Positions 19,136 through 27,697 of a DNA stretch of 40,698 nucleotides are shown in pieces. The stretch is taken from contig NZ_WITC01000004.1 in assembly GCF_009601505.1 (NCBI RefSeq), positions 1-40,698 on the forward strand, in the 5' to 3' direction. Source of the DNA: Sinorhizobium terangae. GTDB lineage: Bacteria > Pseudomonadota > Alphaproteobacteria > Rhizobiales > Rhizobiaceae. A program made the translations under genes and the position numbers. The first letter of the stretch is position 1. Every line of letters starts with the position of its first letter. The notes below the pieces were generated by a model. The model was not told the origin of the DNA. It made no database searches and saw nothing but the letters and a program-made list of their open reading frames with translations.

Positions 19136-19726
19136 ATGTTTCGCGCCCTTTCTCCAACGACGGTCCGCTGGCGTCCGCTGGAAGGGGAAGGGCTCGAACA
19201 CCTGACACTGACATCAACAGATACTCCTGACGGCGCGGTCATCCGCGCCGTTGGCGTTCTCATCGGCAACCGCGGCGGTGTGCCCTACGGCGTGCGCTAC
19301 CGGGTTGACTGCGACGAGACATGGCTGGTCCGCAAGTTGATCGTCGACACGACAGACGGTCGGAGCCTGCATCTGCGCTCGGATGCCCCGGGCAAATGGG
19401 CTACGGCGCGAGGCGCTGCCCTTCCTAAATTCGACGGCTGCATCGATATCGATCTCGCCGGGACGCCCTTCACCAACACGCTGCCGATCCGCCGCCTCGG
19501 TCTCACCCGCCGGTCCGGCACCGTCAGGCTCAAGATGCTCTACGTACCGTTCAATACGTTCGAGCCGATTGTGGACGGACAACACTATACCTGCCTCGAT
19601 GATTTCAAGCTCTACCGCTACGAGGCCGAGGACCGCAGCTTTGCCGCGGACCTGCCCGTGGACGAGGACGGCCTCGTCATCGACTATCCCACCCTTTTCC
19701 AGAGACTATCACCGGAGACTATCTGA
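19136..19726 (+). CDS. Putative glycolipid-binding domain protein (DUF1089-like)
   Basis: 196 residues from ATG 19136, which lies 5 bases after the gap stop; an upstream frame extension overlaps gap and is a shadow. The sequence resembles the 'putative glycolipid-binding' family (PF06475, PA1994-like): alternating beta strands with [41 protein letters not shown] and [19 protein letters not shown]. No signal peptide and no membrane segment. Its stop shares one base with the pgk start (TGATG), so it is translated within the gap-pgk message. Function is unknown. Confidence 0.75.
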   Translation: MFRALSPTTVRWRPLEGEGLEHLTLTSTDTPDGAVIRAVGVLIGNRGGVPYGVRYRVDCDETWLVRKLIVDTTDGRSLHLRSDAPGKWATARGAALPKFDGCIDIDLAGTPFTNTLPIRRLGLTRRSGTVRLKMLYVPFNTFEPIVDGQHYTCLDDFKLYRYEAEDRSFAADLPVDEDGLVIDYPTLFQRLSPETI

Positions 19727-20925
19727 TGACTTTCAAGACACTCGACGATCTGACCGACATCGCCGGCAAGCGCGTGCTCGTGCGCGTCGATCTCAACGTG
19801 CCGGTCAAGGATGGCCAGGTAACCGACACGACCCGCATCGAGCGTGTCGCCCCCACCATCGGCGAGCTTTCCGAAAAGGGCGCCAAGGTCATCCTGCTTG
19901 CCCATTTCGGCCGTCCTAAGGGTGAGCCGGTCGCCGACATGTCGCTGAAGACAATCGCGCCCGCCGTCGAGGAAATTCTCGACCAGCGCGTTCATTTCGC
20001 CGCCGACTGCATCGGCGACAAGGCTGCCAATGCCGTTGCCGAGATGAACGACGGCGATGTGCTCCTGCTCGAAAACACCCGCTTCCACAAGGGCGAGGAA
20101 AAGAACGATCCGGCTTTCGTCACGGCACTGGCCGCCAATGGCGACCTTTACGTCAACGACGCCTTCTCCGCCGCTCATCGCGCCCACGCTTCCACCGAGG
20201 GTCTCGCGCATCACCTCCCGGCCTATGCGGGCCGCACGATGCAGGCTGAACTCGAAGCCCTCGAAAAAGGTCTCGGCAATCCGAGGCGCCCGGTCGTCGC
20301 GATCGTCGGCGGCGCCAAGGTCTCGACCAAGATCGACCTCCTGCAGAACCTGGTGAAGAAGGTCGACGCCCTCGTCATCGGCGGCGGCATGGCCAACACC
20401 TTCCTTGCGGCACAGGGCATCGATGTCGGCAAGTCGCTCTGCGAGCATGATCTTGCGGACACGGCAAAGGCGATCATCGCCGCGGCGTCGGCGGCCGGTT
20501 GCGCCATCGTGCTGCCGGAAGACGGCGTTGTCGCGCGCGAGTTCAAGGCGGGTGCTGACAACGAGGTCGTCGACATCAAGGCGATCCCGGCCGACGCCAT
20601 GGTGCTCGATGTCGGCCCGAAATCGGTCAGCGCGATCAACGACTGGATCTCCCGCGCCGAGACGCTGGTGTGGAACGGCCCGCTCGGCGCCTTCGAGATC
20701 GCACCCTTCGACAAGGCGACCGTCGCCGCCGCCAAGCATGCGGCCGCCCGCACGCGGGCCGGTTCGCTCGTCTCCGTCGCCGGCGGCGGCGATACGGTCG
20801 CGGCCCTCAACCACGCCGAAGTCGCGGACGATTTCACCTATGTTTCGACGGCCGGCGGCGCCTTCCTCGAATGGATGGAAGGCAAGCCGCTGCCGGGTGT
20901 CGACATCCTCAACCAACAGAAGTGA
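19726..20925 (+). CDS. pgk: Phosphoglycerate kinase
   Basis: 399 residues. It transfers phosphate between 1,3-bisphosphoglycerate and ADP. N-terminal substrate motifs [11 protein letters not shown] (20-30), LAHFGRPKG and [13 protein letters not shown] are intact, as are the nucleotide-side motifs [33 protein letters not shown] and [12 protein letters not shown]. Start overlaps the upstream stop by one base. A strong hairpin follows the stop, so the message probably ends here before the aldolase gene. Confidence 0.98.
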   Translation: MTFKTLDDLTDIAGKRVLVRVDLNVPVKDGQVTDTTRIERVAPTIGELSEKGAKVILLAHFGRPKGEPVADMSLKTIAPAVEEILDQRVHFAADCIGDKAANAVAEMNDGDVLLLENTRFHKGEEKNDPAFVTALAANGDLYVNDAFSAAHRAHASTEGLAHHLPAYAGRTMQAELEALEKGLGNPRRPVVAIVGGAKVSTKIDLLQNLVKKVDALVIGGGMANTFLAAQGIDVGKSLCEHDLADTAKAIIAAASAAGCAIVLPEDGVVAREFKAGADNEVVDIKAIPADAMVLDVGPKSVSAINDWISRAETLVWNGPLGAFEIAPFDKATVAAAKHAAARTRAGSLVSVAGGGDTVAALNHAEVADDFTYVSTAGGAFLEWMEGKPLPGVDILNQQK

Positions 20926-20932
20926 AGCAAGC

Positions 20933-20967
20933 CTCCGACCCGGGCGCATGCGTCGCCCGGGTCGGAG
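20933..20967 (+). terminator. Strong hairpin after pgk
   Basis: A perfect 14-base stem, CTCCGACCCGGGCG (20933-20946) with CGCCCGGGTCGGAG (20954-20967), and a 7-base loop. What follows is 'acgcaaaaataatt', not a T run, so it may act as an RNA 3'-end protector rather than a classical terminator. Confidence 0.7.
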
Positions 20968-20991
20968 ACGCAAAAATAATTATGATATTTC

Positions 20992-21018
20992 AAACGATTA
21001 AAATAATTTAAATCGTTT
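20992..21018. promoter_or_regulatory. AT-rich dyad upstream of the aldolase gene, candidate operator
   Basis: AAACGATT (20992-20999) and AATCGTTT (21011-21018) form an 8-base inverted repeat separated by 11 A/T bases. It lies about 150 bases before the aldolase ATG, in the most AT-rich stretch of this region. The half-sites resemble those of LacI-type regulators, but the bound protein is unknown. Confidence 0.45.
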
Positions 21019-21169
21019 CAGTCGATTTTCGCGCCATTTTCCCGGACAATTTCTTCTGTTATCGCGCCATTATTCGGAACGCGGCGGACGTAAGCTGCGC
21101 CTCAGACCGAACTTGTTTTCATTCGTCGCCCGCTCCGTTGGTGATCGGCGCTGTCTAAGGAGAAAAAAC

Positions 21170-22195
21170 ATGAGCGAAAGACTGGAAGATATTGCGGTTG
21201 CCATGGTCGCGAACGGCCGAGGCGTGCTCGCTGCCGACGAGTCGACCGCAACAATCAAGAAGCGCTTCGACAGCATCGCACTGGAATCCACCGAGACCTC
21301 GCGCCGCGACTATCGCGAGATGCTGCTGCGGTCCGATGAGGCGATGCGCAATTACATTTCCGGCGTCATCCTCTATGAGGAAACGCTGTTCCAGAAGGCG
21401 GCCGACGGCACGCCGCTCGTCGAAATCATCCGCAAGTCCGGCTCGATCCCCGGCATCAAGGTCGACACCGGTGCCAAGCCGATGCCCTATTTTGCCAAGG
21501 AGACGATCACCGAAGGGCTCGATGGCCTCGCGGGACGGCTTGCGAAATATTACGAAGCCGGCGCCCGCTTCGCCAAATGGCGCGGCGTCATCGCCGTGTC
21601 CGATGACCTTCCCACCTGGGGTTCGGTCAAGGCCAATGCCCACGCTCTGGCCCGCTACGCCGCACTCTGCCAGGAAGCGATGATCGTTCCGATCGTCGAG
21701 CCCGAAGTGCTGATGGACGGCGCACCCGGCGATCATTCGATCGAGCGCTCGGAAGAGGTCACCGAATGGGTGCTGCGCACCGTCTTCGAAGAACTCGGCG
21801 ACGCACGCGTGAAGCTCGAAGGCATGATCCTGAAACCGAGCATGGTCATCGACGGCAAGAAGGCGCGCAAGGCGTCCGTCAGCGAAGTGGCCGAGCGTAC
21901 GGTCAAGGTGCTGAAGCGCACCGTGCCCTCCGCCGTTCCCGGCATCGCCTTCCTCTCCGGCGGCCAGTCGACGGAAGAAGCAACCGCGCATCTCTCCGCC
22001 ATCAACACGATACGCGACCTGCCCTGGAAGCTCACCTTCTCCTATGGCCGCGCCCTGCAGCAGGAGGCGCTGAACGCCTGGAACGGCAAGGCGGAAAATG
22101 TTGCCGCCGGCCAGCGCGCCTTTACCCATCGCGCGAAGATGTGCAGCCTCGCGGCCAAGGGCACCTGGAAGAAGGACCTCGAAAAGGCCGCTTGA
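21170..22195 (+). CDS. fba: Class I fructose-bisphosphate aldolase
   Basis: 341 residues from the ATG at 21170, which has an ideal AAGGAG eight bases upstream; the longer frame from 21113 lacks this. The Schiff-base lysine is K222 in GMILKPSMV. Supporting residues are D23 (LAADEST) and K136 (FAKWRGV), with LSGGQSTEEA near the C-terminus binding phosphate. It is the animal-type class I fold, not the zinc class II enzyme. It cleaves or forms fructose 1,6-bisphosphate. It follows pgk but is separated by a hairpin and 244 bases, so it likely has its own promoter. Confidence 0.95.
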   Translation: MSERLEDIAVAMVANGRGVLAADESTATIKKRFDSIALESTETSRRDYREMLLRSDEAMRNYISGVILYEETLFQKAADGTPLVEIIRKSGSIPGIKVDTGAKPMPYFAKETITEGLDGLAGRLAKYYEAGARFAKWRGVIAVSDDLPTWGSVKANAHALARYAALCQEAMIVPIVEPEVLMDGAPGDHSIERSEEVTEWVLRTVFEELGDARVKLEGMILKPSMVIDGKKARKASVSEVAERTVKVLKRTVPSAVPGIAFLSGGQSTEEATAHLSAINTIRDLPWKLTFSYGRALQQEALNAWNGKAENVAAGQRAFTHRAKMCSLAAKGTWKKDLEKAA

Positions 22196-22268
22196 GCGGC
22201 GACCGCATGGACCGAAAGTGGGAGTGGTTTCGGACAACCCGAAGCGCAACCAGAAAGAGCGTTAGAAG

Positions 22269-22297
22269 GCCCGGCGGCAGCGATGTCGCCGGGCTTT
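22269..22297 (+). terminator. Terminator after the aldolase gene
   Basis: GCCCGGCG (22269-22276) pairs with CGCCGGGC (22287-22294), followed by TTTG. Short T run, but well placed 73 bases after the aldolase stop. Confidence 0.6.
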
Positions 22298-22388
22298 GCA
22301 TGGGCGCCGTCCGCCCTGAGGTTCGCGGTGAGGCAATTGTCATGGAGACAAGTTCGCTGTTTCAGGCGACTCGCAAACGGCTCTAAAT

Positions 22389-22407
22389 CCTGCTTCGATC
22401 GAGCAGG
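22389..22407 (+). promoter_or_regulatory. Hairpin overlapping the ribosome site of the PhzF-like gene
   Basis: CCTGCT (22389-22394) pairs with AGCAGG (22402-22407), loop TCGATCG. The last three bases of the stem belong to the AGGAG ribosome site (22405-22409), eight bases or so before ATG 22416. Folding would partly hide the ribosome site. Confidence 0.4.
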
Positions 22408-22415
22408 AGCCTGCA

Positions 22416-23333
22416 ATGCCAACCGTTTCCTTCGTCACTGTCGATGTTTTCACCTCCGAACGCTTTGCCGGAAACCAGCTTGCCGTCATCCCGGACGCGC
22501 GAGGGCTGAGCGATCGTCAGATGCGGGCGATCGCCACGGAATTCGGCTATTCCGAAGTTACGTTTGTTCTTCCGCCGGACGATCCCGCAAACACCGCTCG
22601 CGTGCGCATTTTCACGCCCACGACCGAAGTGCCCTTTGCCGGACATCCGAATGTCGGCACTGCCTACGTGCTCGGTCGGCAATCGGAAATCTTCGGCAAG
22701 TTGCCGGGCGACCGCCTGCGTTTCGAGGAAAAGGCCGGGCTGGTTGAGGTGGCTCTCCTTGACCGCGATGGCGTTGTTACCGGCGCGCGCATTGTCGCGC
22801 CGCAGCAGCTTCTCGTCGGCCCTGCGATCGACGCAGCGGCCATCGCCGCCTGTGCCTCGCTCCCCGTAGCAAGCGTGAGCGATCGCCGCCACCCGCCGGT
22901 GCGGATTTCCGTCGGGCTTCCCTTCGCCGTTGCAGAAGTCCGGGACGTGGAAACGCTCTCAACGGCGCGTCCGAACGTCAGCGCCTTTCACGAGGCGAAT
23001 GGCCGTTATCCGCTGGCCGAGGACAGTTTCAGCCTGTTCCTCTACGCGCGCAAACAGCACCAGCCATGGCGGATAAGGGCCCGCATGTTCGCGCCACTCG
23101 ACAATGTCATCGAAGACCCGGCAACCGGCAGCGCGTCCGCCGCACTCGGCGCCTATCTCGTCTCCCTTCATCCGGAGGACGATGCCGAAATCGAACTCAC
23201 GATCGAACAGGGCGTCGAGATGGGCCGGCGCAGTCTGATAGCGGTTACCGTCAGCAAGCAGGGGGGCACGGTCGGCAAGGTCAGCGTCTCGGGTGAGTGC
23301 GTGACGGCGATGCACGGATCGATCGAGCTATGA
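22416..23333 (+). CDS. PhzF-family isomerase/epimerase-like protein
   Basis: 305 residues with the two-domain PhzF fold. The catalytic glutamate of PhzF corresponds to E47 in FGYSEVTFV. Other hallmarks are [16 protein letters not shown] at the N-terminus, [16 protein letters not shown], and [15 protein letters not shown] in the second domain. Family members include the phenazine enzyme PhzF and many isomerases of unknown substrate. There are no phenazine genes here, so that pathway is not implied. The stop lies 3 bases before the stop of the opposing cyclase gene. Confidence 0.9.
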   Translation: MPTVSFVTVDVFTSERFAGNQLAVIPDARGLSDRQMRAIATEFGYSEVTFVLPPDDPANTARVRIFTPTTEVPFAGHPNVGTAYVLGRQSEIFGKLPGDRLRFEEKAGLVEVALLDRDGVVTGARIVAPQQLLVGPAIDAAAIAACASLPVASVSDRRHPPVRISVGLPFAVAEVRDVETLSTARPNVSAFHEANGRYPLAEDSFSLFLYARKQHQPWRIRARMFAPLDNVIEDPATGSASAALGAYLVSLHPEDDAEIELTIEQGVEMGRRSLIAVTVSKQGGTVGKVSVSGECVTAMHGSIEL

Positions 23334-23336
23334 CGT

Positions 23337-25244
23337 TCAGCGGGGTGCACCCTCGCAGTCCTCGATCGCGTCGAGGAGCGCCTGGAAGCGGGGATGGTCG
23401 CGAATGGGGTCGAGATCCGAATCGTGTTTGAACCAGTGGAGGTGGTAGCTCGAGCTCTGCGGCACGACCGTCTCGAGGAGATCGAGCGCGCGCTCGCCCT
23501 CGCCGAGAAGCGAATAGACACAGGCGGCATTGTATTGCGCAACAACATCGTCCGGGTCGATCGCCAGCGCGCGGGCCACCCATTCCTTGGCGCTCTCGGC
23601 TTCGCCCATATGCGCAAGCGCCAGTGCACCGCGATGGGCCGGGCTGGCGTTTTCCGGGTGCCGCTCCAGCGCTCTTTTCGCCCGTTCGATGCCGATGCGT
23701 GCCCAGCGCTGGCGCTCGGGCTCCATGCCGAGTGAGAAATAGCAACCCATCAAATGAATTGGCGAAAAGTAGTCGTCAGGTCGGATCCCGGCCGCACGCT
23801 CGAAGAAGCCGATTGCTTCTTGAAATCGACCCTGTGCGAACAGGAAACGGCCATAGTACAAGTTCGCCTCGTAGAGCGAAGGCTCTAGCGCCAGAGCCTG
23901 GCGAAACTCACGGCCCGCCTCCTCCGTTTGTCCGTCGTGGGTCAATGCCAACCCGCGTGAGGCGTGCGCTTCTGCCAGGTTTGGGTCAAGGGCCAGCGCC
24001 CTGGCGCTCATCTCGAAAATGCTCTCGAGCGGAAAATCCTTTTCGTGCCAGTCTCGGATCGCGCATTCGCATTCGGCTATGCCTGCATAGGCACGGGCAT
24101 AGTTCGGATCGAGTTCGACAGCCTTCAGGAACATCCGGCGCGCGAGCAGAAGGTAGGGCCGGGTCCAGGTACGCGAGAACTGGCGGCCGCGAAGGTAGTA
24201 GGTATAGGCCTCCACGGAGGTGGTCGGATCGCTCTCGATCGCCTTCTTCTCTTCCGGCAGCAGCTTGATCCTGAGCTGGTCGACGATCGCGTGCGTGATC
24301 TCGTCCTGGATCATGAAAATGTCCGTGAGTTCGCGGTCGTAGCGGTCGGCCCAAAGATGCCCTCCGGTCTGCGCGTCGATAAGCTGGCCGGTGATGCGGA
24401 CGCGCTCGCCTACCTTGCGGACACTGCCTTCGAGAATGAAGCGAACGCCGAGTTCCTGGGCGATCTGCTTCACCTTCACCGGCTTGCCCTTGTAGGTGAA
24501 GACGGTGTTCCGGGCGACGACATGAAGGCGCGAGATCTTCGAGAGATCGGTGATGATGTCCTCGGTGATGCCGTCGGAGAAATATTCCTGCTCCGGGTCG
24601 TGGCTCATGTTCGTGAAGGGCAGAACCGCAACCGAAAGCTCATAGCCGGGTTCCACCGCGACGGCGACCGGCTCCGCTGGCTTCTGGGCAGCCACGTCGC
24701 CGAAGGAGATGGTGTAGACGCGCACACTCGGGGCAATGTTCTTCAATGCGTGCTCGCCCTTGTCCACGAAGCCGAGGTCGAGCCGCGGGCCGACGTGATC
24801 GCGTACCGAGGCAGAAACCGCGATGCCGGAGGGCTCGGCCAAGCCTTCGAGCCTCGCCGCAACGTTCACGCCGTCACCGAAAATGTCGCCGTCTTCGACG
24901 ATGACATCGCCGAGGTGAACACCGATCCTGAGCTCGATGCGCCTGTTCCTTGGCAGTCCTTCGTTCCTTGCGAGCATGCCGCGCTGAATTTCTGCCGCGC
25001 AAGCGACCGCATTCACCACGCTCGAGAATTCGACGAGCATGCTGTCACCCGCAAGTTTGACGACACGTCCCTTGTGGTTTGCAATCTTGGGCTCCAGGAA
25101 CTCGCGGCGATGTCTTTTCATTGCTGCCAGCGTGCCGGCCTCATCGGTACCCATGAGACGGCTGTAACCCACGACTTCGGCAGCGAGGATGGCGGTCAGA
25201 CGACGTTCCAAGAGACCCTCGATTTTCATCTTGTGTCCGAACAA
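23337..25244 (-). CDS. Class III adenylate/guanylate cyclase with TolB-like and TPR regions
   Basis: 635 residues from a TTG start (25244), chosen because AAAGGAT lies just before it; an ATG five codons later (25229) has no good ribosome site. Residues 15-180 are a class III cyclase domain, with LAGDSMLVEF (D67) and the Asn-Arg pair in GDGVNVAARLEG (N127, R131). The first metal aspartate is glutamate: E23 in LAAEVVGYSRL. Residues about 203-325 are the TolB/FlgO-like domain typical of rhizobial CyaF proteins (VAVLPFTNMS..EYFSDGITEDI). The rest holds TPR repeats (LDPNLAEAHASRGLAL). No membrane segment is seen. Confidence 0.9.
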   Translation of the reverse strand: MFGHKMKIEGLLERRLTAILAAEVVGYSRLMGTDEAGTLAAMKRHRREFLEPKIANHKGRVVKLAGDSMLVEFSSVVNAVACAAEIQRGMLARNEGLPRNRRIELRIGVHLGDVIVEDGDIFGDGVNVAARLEGLAEPSGIAVSASVRDHVGPRLDLGFVDKGEHALKNIAPSVRVYTISFGDVAAQKPAEPVAVAVEPGYELSVAVLPFTNMSHDPEQEYFSDGITEDIITDLSKISRLHVVARNTVFTYKGKPVKVKQIAQELGVRFILEGSVRKVGERVRITGQLIDAQTGGHLWADRYDRELTDIFMIQDEITHAIVDQLRIKLLPEEKKAIESDPTTSVEAYTYYLRGRQFSRTWTRPYLLLARRMFLKAVELDPNYARAYAGIAECECAIRDWHEKDFPLESIFEMSARALALDPNLAEAHASRGLALTHDGQTEEAGREFRQALALEPSLYEANLYYGRFLFAQGRFQEAIGFFERAAGIRPDDYFSPIHLMGCYFSLGMEPERQRWARIGIERAKRALERHPENASPAHRGALALAHMGEAESAKEWVARALAIDPDDVVAQYNAACVYSLLGEGERALDLLETVVPQSSSYHLHWFKHDSDLDPIRDHPRFQALLDAIEDCEGAPR

Positions 25245-25420
25245 GCTAACTTATCCTTTTATGCACCGGATGTCGTGTGGATACTACCGCATCTCCGTAG
25301 CACAGCCGCCAAAGGCGGATCTGTTTCAAATGGAACGGTTTCGTGAGCCTCAACCAGTCCGGGTGCTGCCGCATTACGTCCGAGGCGCGGCAGAGGAAAG
25401 CGCATCAATGAAACGACCTA

Positions 25421-25576
25421 CTACGGCCGCACAAGCACTGTGATCATCATCACCGCGATCGCGAAAACGGCGATCTTCCAGAAATCGCGTCGTTGCCGCA
25501 GCCCCGGAAGGCCGAGCGGCTTGATGACTTGAACAGACATCGCGAGCAGAAAGAGTGCCATCAGGATTTTCGACAT
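25421..25576 (-). CDS. Small membrane protein, 51 residues
   Basis: ATG at 25576, GGGA about 9 bases upstream, stop at 25421-25423. Two hydrophobic helices are visible, ILMALFLLAMSVQVI (4-18) and IAVFAIAVMMITVLV (35-49), joined by a short basic loop (LRQRRDFWK). This is a clean, credible small inner-membrane protein; the overlapping 68-residue frame (25374-25580) has no such logic. Family not recognised, though similar short proteins are common in Rhizobiaceae. It is upstream of the cyclase on the same strand, 176 bases away. Confidence 0.7.
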   Translation of the reverse strand: MSKILMALFLLAMSVQVIKPLGLPGLRQRRDFWKIAVFAIAVMMITVLVRP

Positions 25577-25806
25577 TCATTCGATTCCCGCAGAGTTCCG
25601 CAGTGATGCCCCCACAAGGGATGGGGCGGAAGACGCTTATGCACTTTTTCTCGTCCCTCTCGCCAGCGTCATACCGCCGTCACTTTTCGTCGCATAGAGG
25701 GCTATTGTTTCCGCCACCGATTTGCAATGACGGGTAGCACAAAATCCGGCTGGCAATTGCGGGAACTCGCCCCTAGCTTGCTGACAGCAGAACGATTTTC
25801 GGATTG

Positions 25807-27114
25807 ATGATGAGAAAGAACCTGCTTCCCGTCGCTGCGCTCCTGGCTGGCACCCTGTTTCTCTTTCTTGGAAACGGTCTGCAGAGTCTGCTCCTGCCGG
25901 TGCGCGGCACGGCCGAGGGATACCCGACAACCATTCTCGGCCTTCTCGGCACGTCCTGGGCCTCCGGCTTCGTCCTCGGCTGCTTTCTAGGCCCGAACGT
26001 CGTCAAGCGCATCGGGCACGTGCGCGCCTTCAGTGTCTTTACGGCCCTGATAGCGATCATCTCGTTGTTGACCGGCATCCTGGTCGATCCCATCTGGTGG
26101 GTTGTCTTGCGCGCGGTCACGGGTTTCTCGACCGCCGGGACGTCGATGATCATCGAAAGCTGGTTGAACGAACGCGCCACCAATGAAAGCCGCGGCGTGA
26201 TTTTCTCGCTCTACATCGCGATCACGCTTTTCGGTGTCGTCGGCGGCCAGATGATGATCCCTTTCGGCGAGACGTCTACGACCTTCTTCTTCATGATCTG
26301 CGGCATTCTCTATTGCGTCGCAATGCTGCCGACGCTGCTTTCCAAGGCTGCCTCGCCGCAACCGCTGAAACAGGTCCGGCTCGATCTGCGCGGCCTCTAT
26401 CGCAATTCACCGGTATCTTTTCTGGGCATCCTTCTGGTCGGCATCGCGAACGGCGCCTTCGGCACGCTTGGCGCCGTCTTCGGCCGCCAGGCCGGTCTTT
26501 CCGACAGCACCGTCGCGACGATGATGAGCGTGGCGATCTTTTCGGGAGCCGTCATGCAACTGCCTGCGGGCCGTATTTCCGACCGTGTCGACCGCCGCTA
26601 CGTGCTGGCTGTGCTGGCCGGCATCGGCGCTCTTGCGGGCCTCCTGATCTTCCTCGTCGAACCGAGCCAGGTCTGGATCGTTTTGACGCTGATCGCCATC
26701 TACGGTGCCGCCGCCAACGCCCTCTACCCAATCGCGGTCTCCCACGCCAACGACTTCGCCACGCCGGAAGAATTCGTCAAGGTTTCGGGCGGCCTCTTGC
26801 TGCTCTACGGCATTGGCACGATCATCGGCCCGACGATCGGTGGGCCGATCATGACCGCAACGGGACCTTACGGCCTGTTCATGATCACGGCTTGCGCGCA
26901 TATGCTAATCACGGCCTACGCGATGGTTCGCAGCCGCCGCCGCGCGCCGGTTCCGGTCGCCGAGCGCGACGCCTTCTCGCCGGTCAATGCCGGTACGCCG
27001 ACGACGCCGGAAAGCCTGCAGCTTTCGCCGCGCGCCGCGCCCCTTGACGAACTGCGCGAGGAGGATGTCAGCGACAACCCCGAGGAAGAGGAGAGATCGA
27101 ATGAGCCTGTTTGA
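25807..27114 (+). CDS. MFS transporter, YcaD-like
   Basis: About 435 residues with 12 predicted helices. Start could be TTG 25804, ATG 25807 or ATG 25810; none has a clear ribosome site. Motif A-like LGPNVVKRIGHVRAF follows helix 2, and GRISDRVDRRYVLAV lies in the second half. FSTAGTSMIIESWLNERA is characteristic of the YcaD subgroup. The C-terminal 55 residues are a cytoplasmic, acidic tail (LDELREEDVSDNPEEEE). The substrate is unknown. It overlaps the DUF1192 gene by 14 bases. Confidence 0.9.
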   Translation: MMRKNLLPVAALLAGTLFLFLGNGLQSLLLPVRGTAEGYPTTILGLLGTSWASGFVLGCFLGPNVVKRIGHVRAFSVFTALIAIISLLTGILVDPIWWVVLRAVTGFSTAGTSMIIESWLNERATNESRGVIFSLYIAITLFGVVGGQMMIPFGETSTTFFFMICGILYCVAMLPTLLSKAASPQPLKQVRLDLRGLYRNSPVSFLGILLVGIANGAFGTLGAVFGRQAGLSDSTVATMMSVAIFSGAVMQLPAGRISDRVDRRYVLAVLAGIGALAGLLIFLVEPSQVWIVLTLIAIYGAAANALYPIAVSHANDFATPEEFVKVSGGLLLLYGIGTIIGPTIGGPIMTATGPYGLFMITACAHMLITAYAMVRSRRRAPVPVAERDAFSPVNAGTPTTPESLQLSPRAAPLDELREEDVSDNPEEEERSNEPV

Positions 27115-27289
27115 CGACGACCTCCCAAAGAAGAAGACAGCCCACGAGATCGGCAGCGATCTGTCGCTGCTCTCGGTCGATGAACTGACGGCGCGCATCG
27201 CGCTCTTGACGGAGGAAATTGCGCGATTGGAGGCCGAACGGGAGCGCAAGTCGGCGAGCCGGTCCGCGGCCGACAAGCTCTTTCGCTAG
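27101..27289 (+). CDS. Small DUF1192 protein
   Basis: 62 residues from the ATG at 27101, which follows GAGGAGAG; the longer frame from 26987 overlaps the MFS gene and is a shadow. MSLFDDDLPKKK and AHEIGSDLSLLSVDELTARI followed by a short coiled coil (LLTEEIARLEAERERKSA) are the DUF1192 pattern of alphaproteobacteria. Function unknown. It overlaps the MFS stop by 14 bases, so it is translated from the same message. Confidence 0.88.
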   Translation: MSLFDDDLPKKKTAHEIGSDLSLLSVDELTARIALLTEEIARLEAERERKSASRSAADKLFR

Positions 27290-27360
27290 AGCGGGATGAG
27301 GAAAAGTGTGCGGTTCTCCGCCTGCATTCCGCGTCTCAACTCATCAGAATCGATCACGGC
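27290..27360. repeat. Palindromic repeat, family B copy 3
   Basis: 'AGAGCGGGATGAGGAAAAGTGTGCGG...CGCCTGCATTCCGCGTCT' then 'TCAGAATCGATCACGGCG'. It matches the first hairpin and the start of the second hairpin of the 6667 element, directly after the DUF1192 stop. Confidence 0.7.
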
Positions 27361-27421
27361 GCGGAAGCGATTTGCCTTGCGCACGCGCGCTTCCTGCTTC
27401 GTGACCCGAAATAAACGCAAC

Positions 27422-27437
27422 TTAACGGCAAATTAAG
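27422..27437 (+). promoter_or_regulatory. CtrA-like box 1 (TTAA-N7-TTAA)
   Basis: TTAACGGCAAATTAAG at 27422-27437 has the two TTAA halves with the 7-base spacing of CtrA sites, but ends in G rather than the usual C. It lies about 110 bases before a strong terminator, so it could control a short transcript there. Confidence 0.3.
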
Positions 27438-27530
27438 CATTTTCGGCGATTGTCGAGTTATCCGGTTCCCCCGGACTCAGACATTTTCTCCGACTGGCGA
27501 ATGGGTCTGATTTCTCCCTGTTTTACCTTG

Positions 27531-27558
27531 AGAGCCGCTTTCCGCGGCTCTTTTTTTG
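27531..27558 (+). terminator. Strong intrinsic terminator
   Basis: AGAGCCGC (27531-27538), TTTCC, GCGGCTCT (27544-27551), then seven Ts. It is 242 bases after the DUF1192 stop, far for a terminator of that gene. It may instead end a short structured RNA whose hairpins CCGG/CCGG (around 27462-27474) and TCAGA/TCTGA lie just upstream. Confidence 0.85.
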
Positions 27559-27564
27559 TCTTTC

Positions 27565-27660
27565 AGCGCCGCGCGTCCTTGGGACACGCAAAGGACGCTG
27601 AAGCACTTGGAATTGCCGAATGATTTTGTCCGCGGAATCGACTCCGATCTGGGGAATCAA
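27565..27660. repeat. Palindromic repeat, family A copy 3 (inverted), with GANTC-rich tail
   Basis: CAGCGCCGCGCGTCC...GGACGCTG (27567-27601) is the inverted family A stem, followed by AAGCACTTGGAATTGCCGAATGATTTTGTCC. The tail at 27635-27658 holds GAATC, GACTC and GAATC, three CcrM (GANTC) sites in 24 bases. Confidence 0.7.
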
Positions 27661-27697
27661 GCGGGAGCAAACAGGGCATTTCAAAGAATTGTGGAGA

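Noticed and set aside
20998..21011. CtrA box upstream of the aldolase
   Set aside because: The two TTAA halves are separated by 6 rather than 7 bases.
22416..23333. Phenazine biosynthesis locus
   Set aside because: Only a PhzF-family protein is present; the family is widespread and no other phz gene is nearby.
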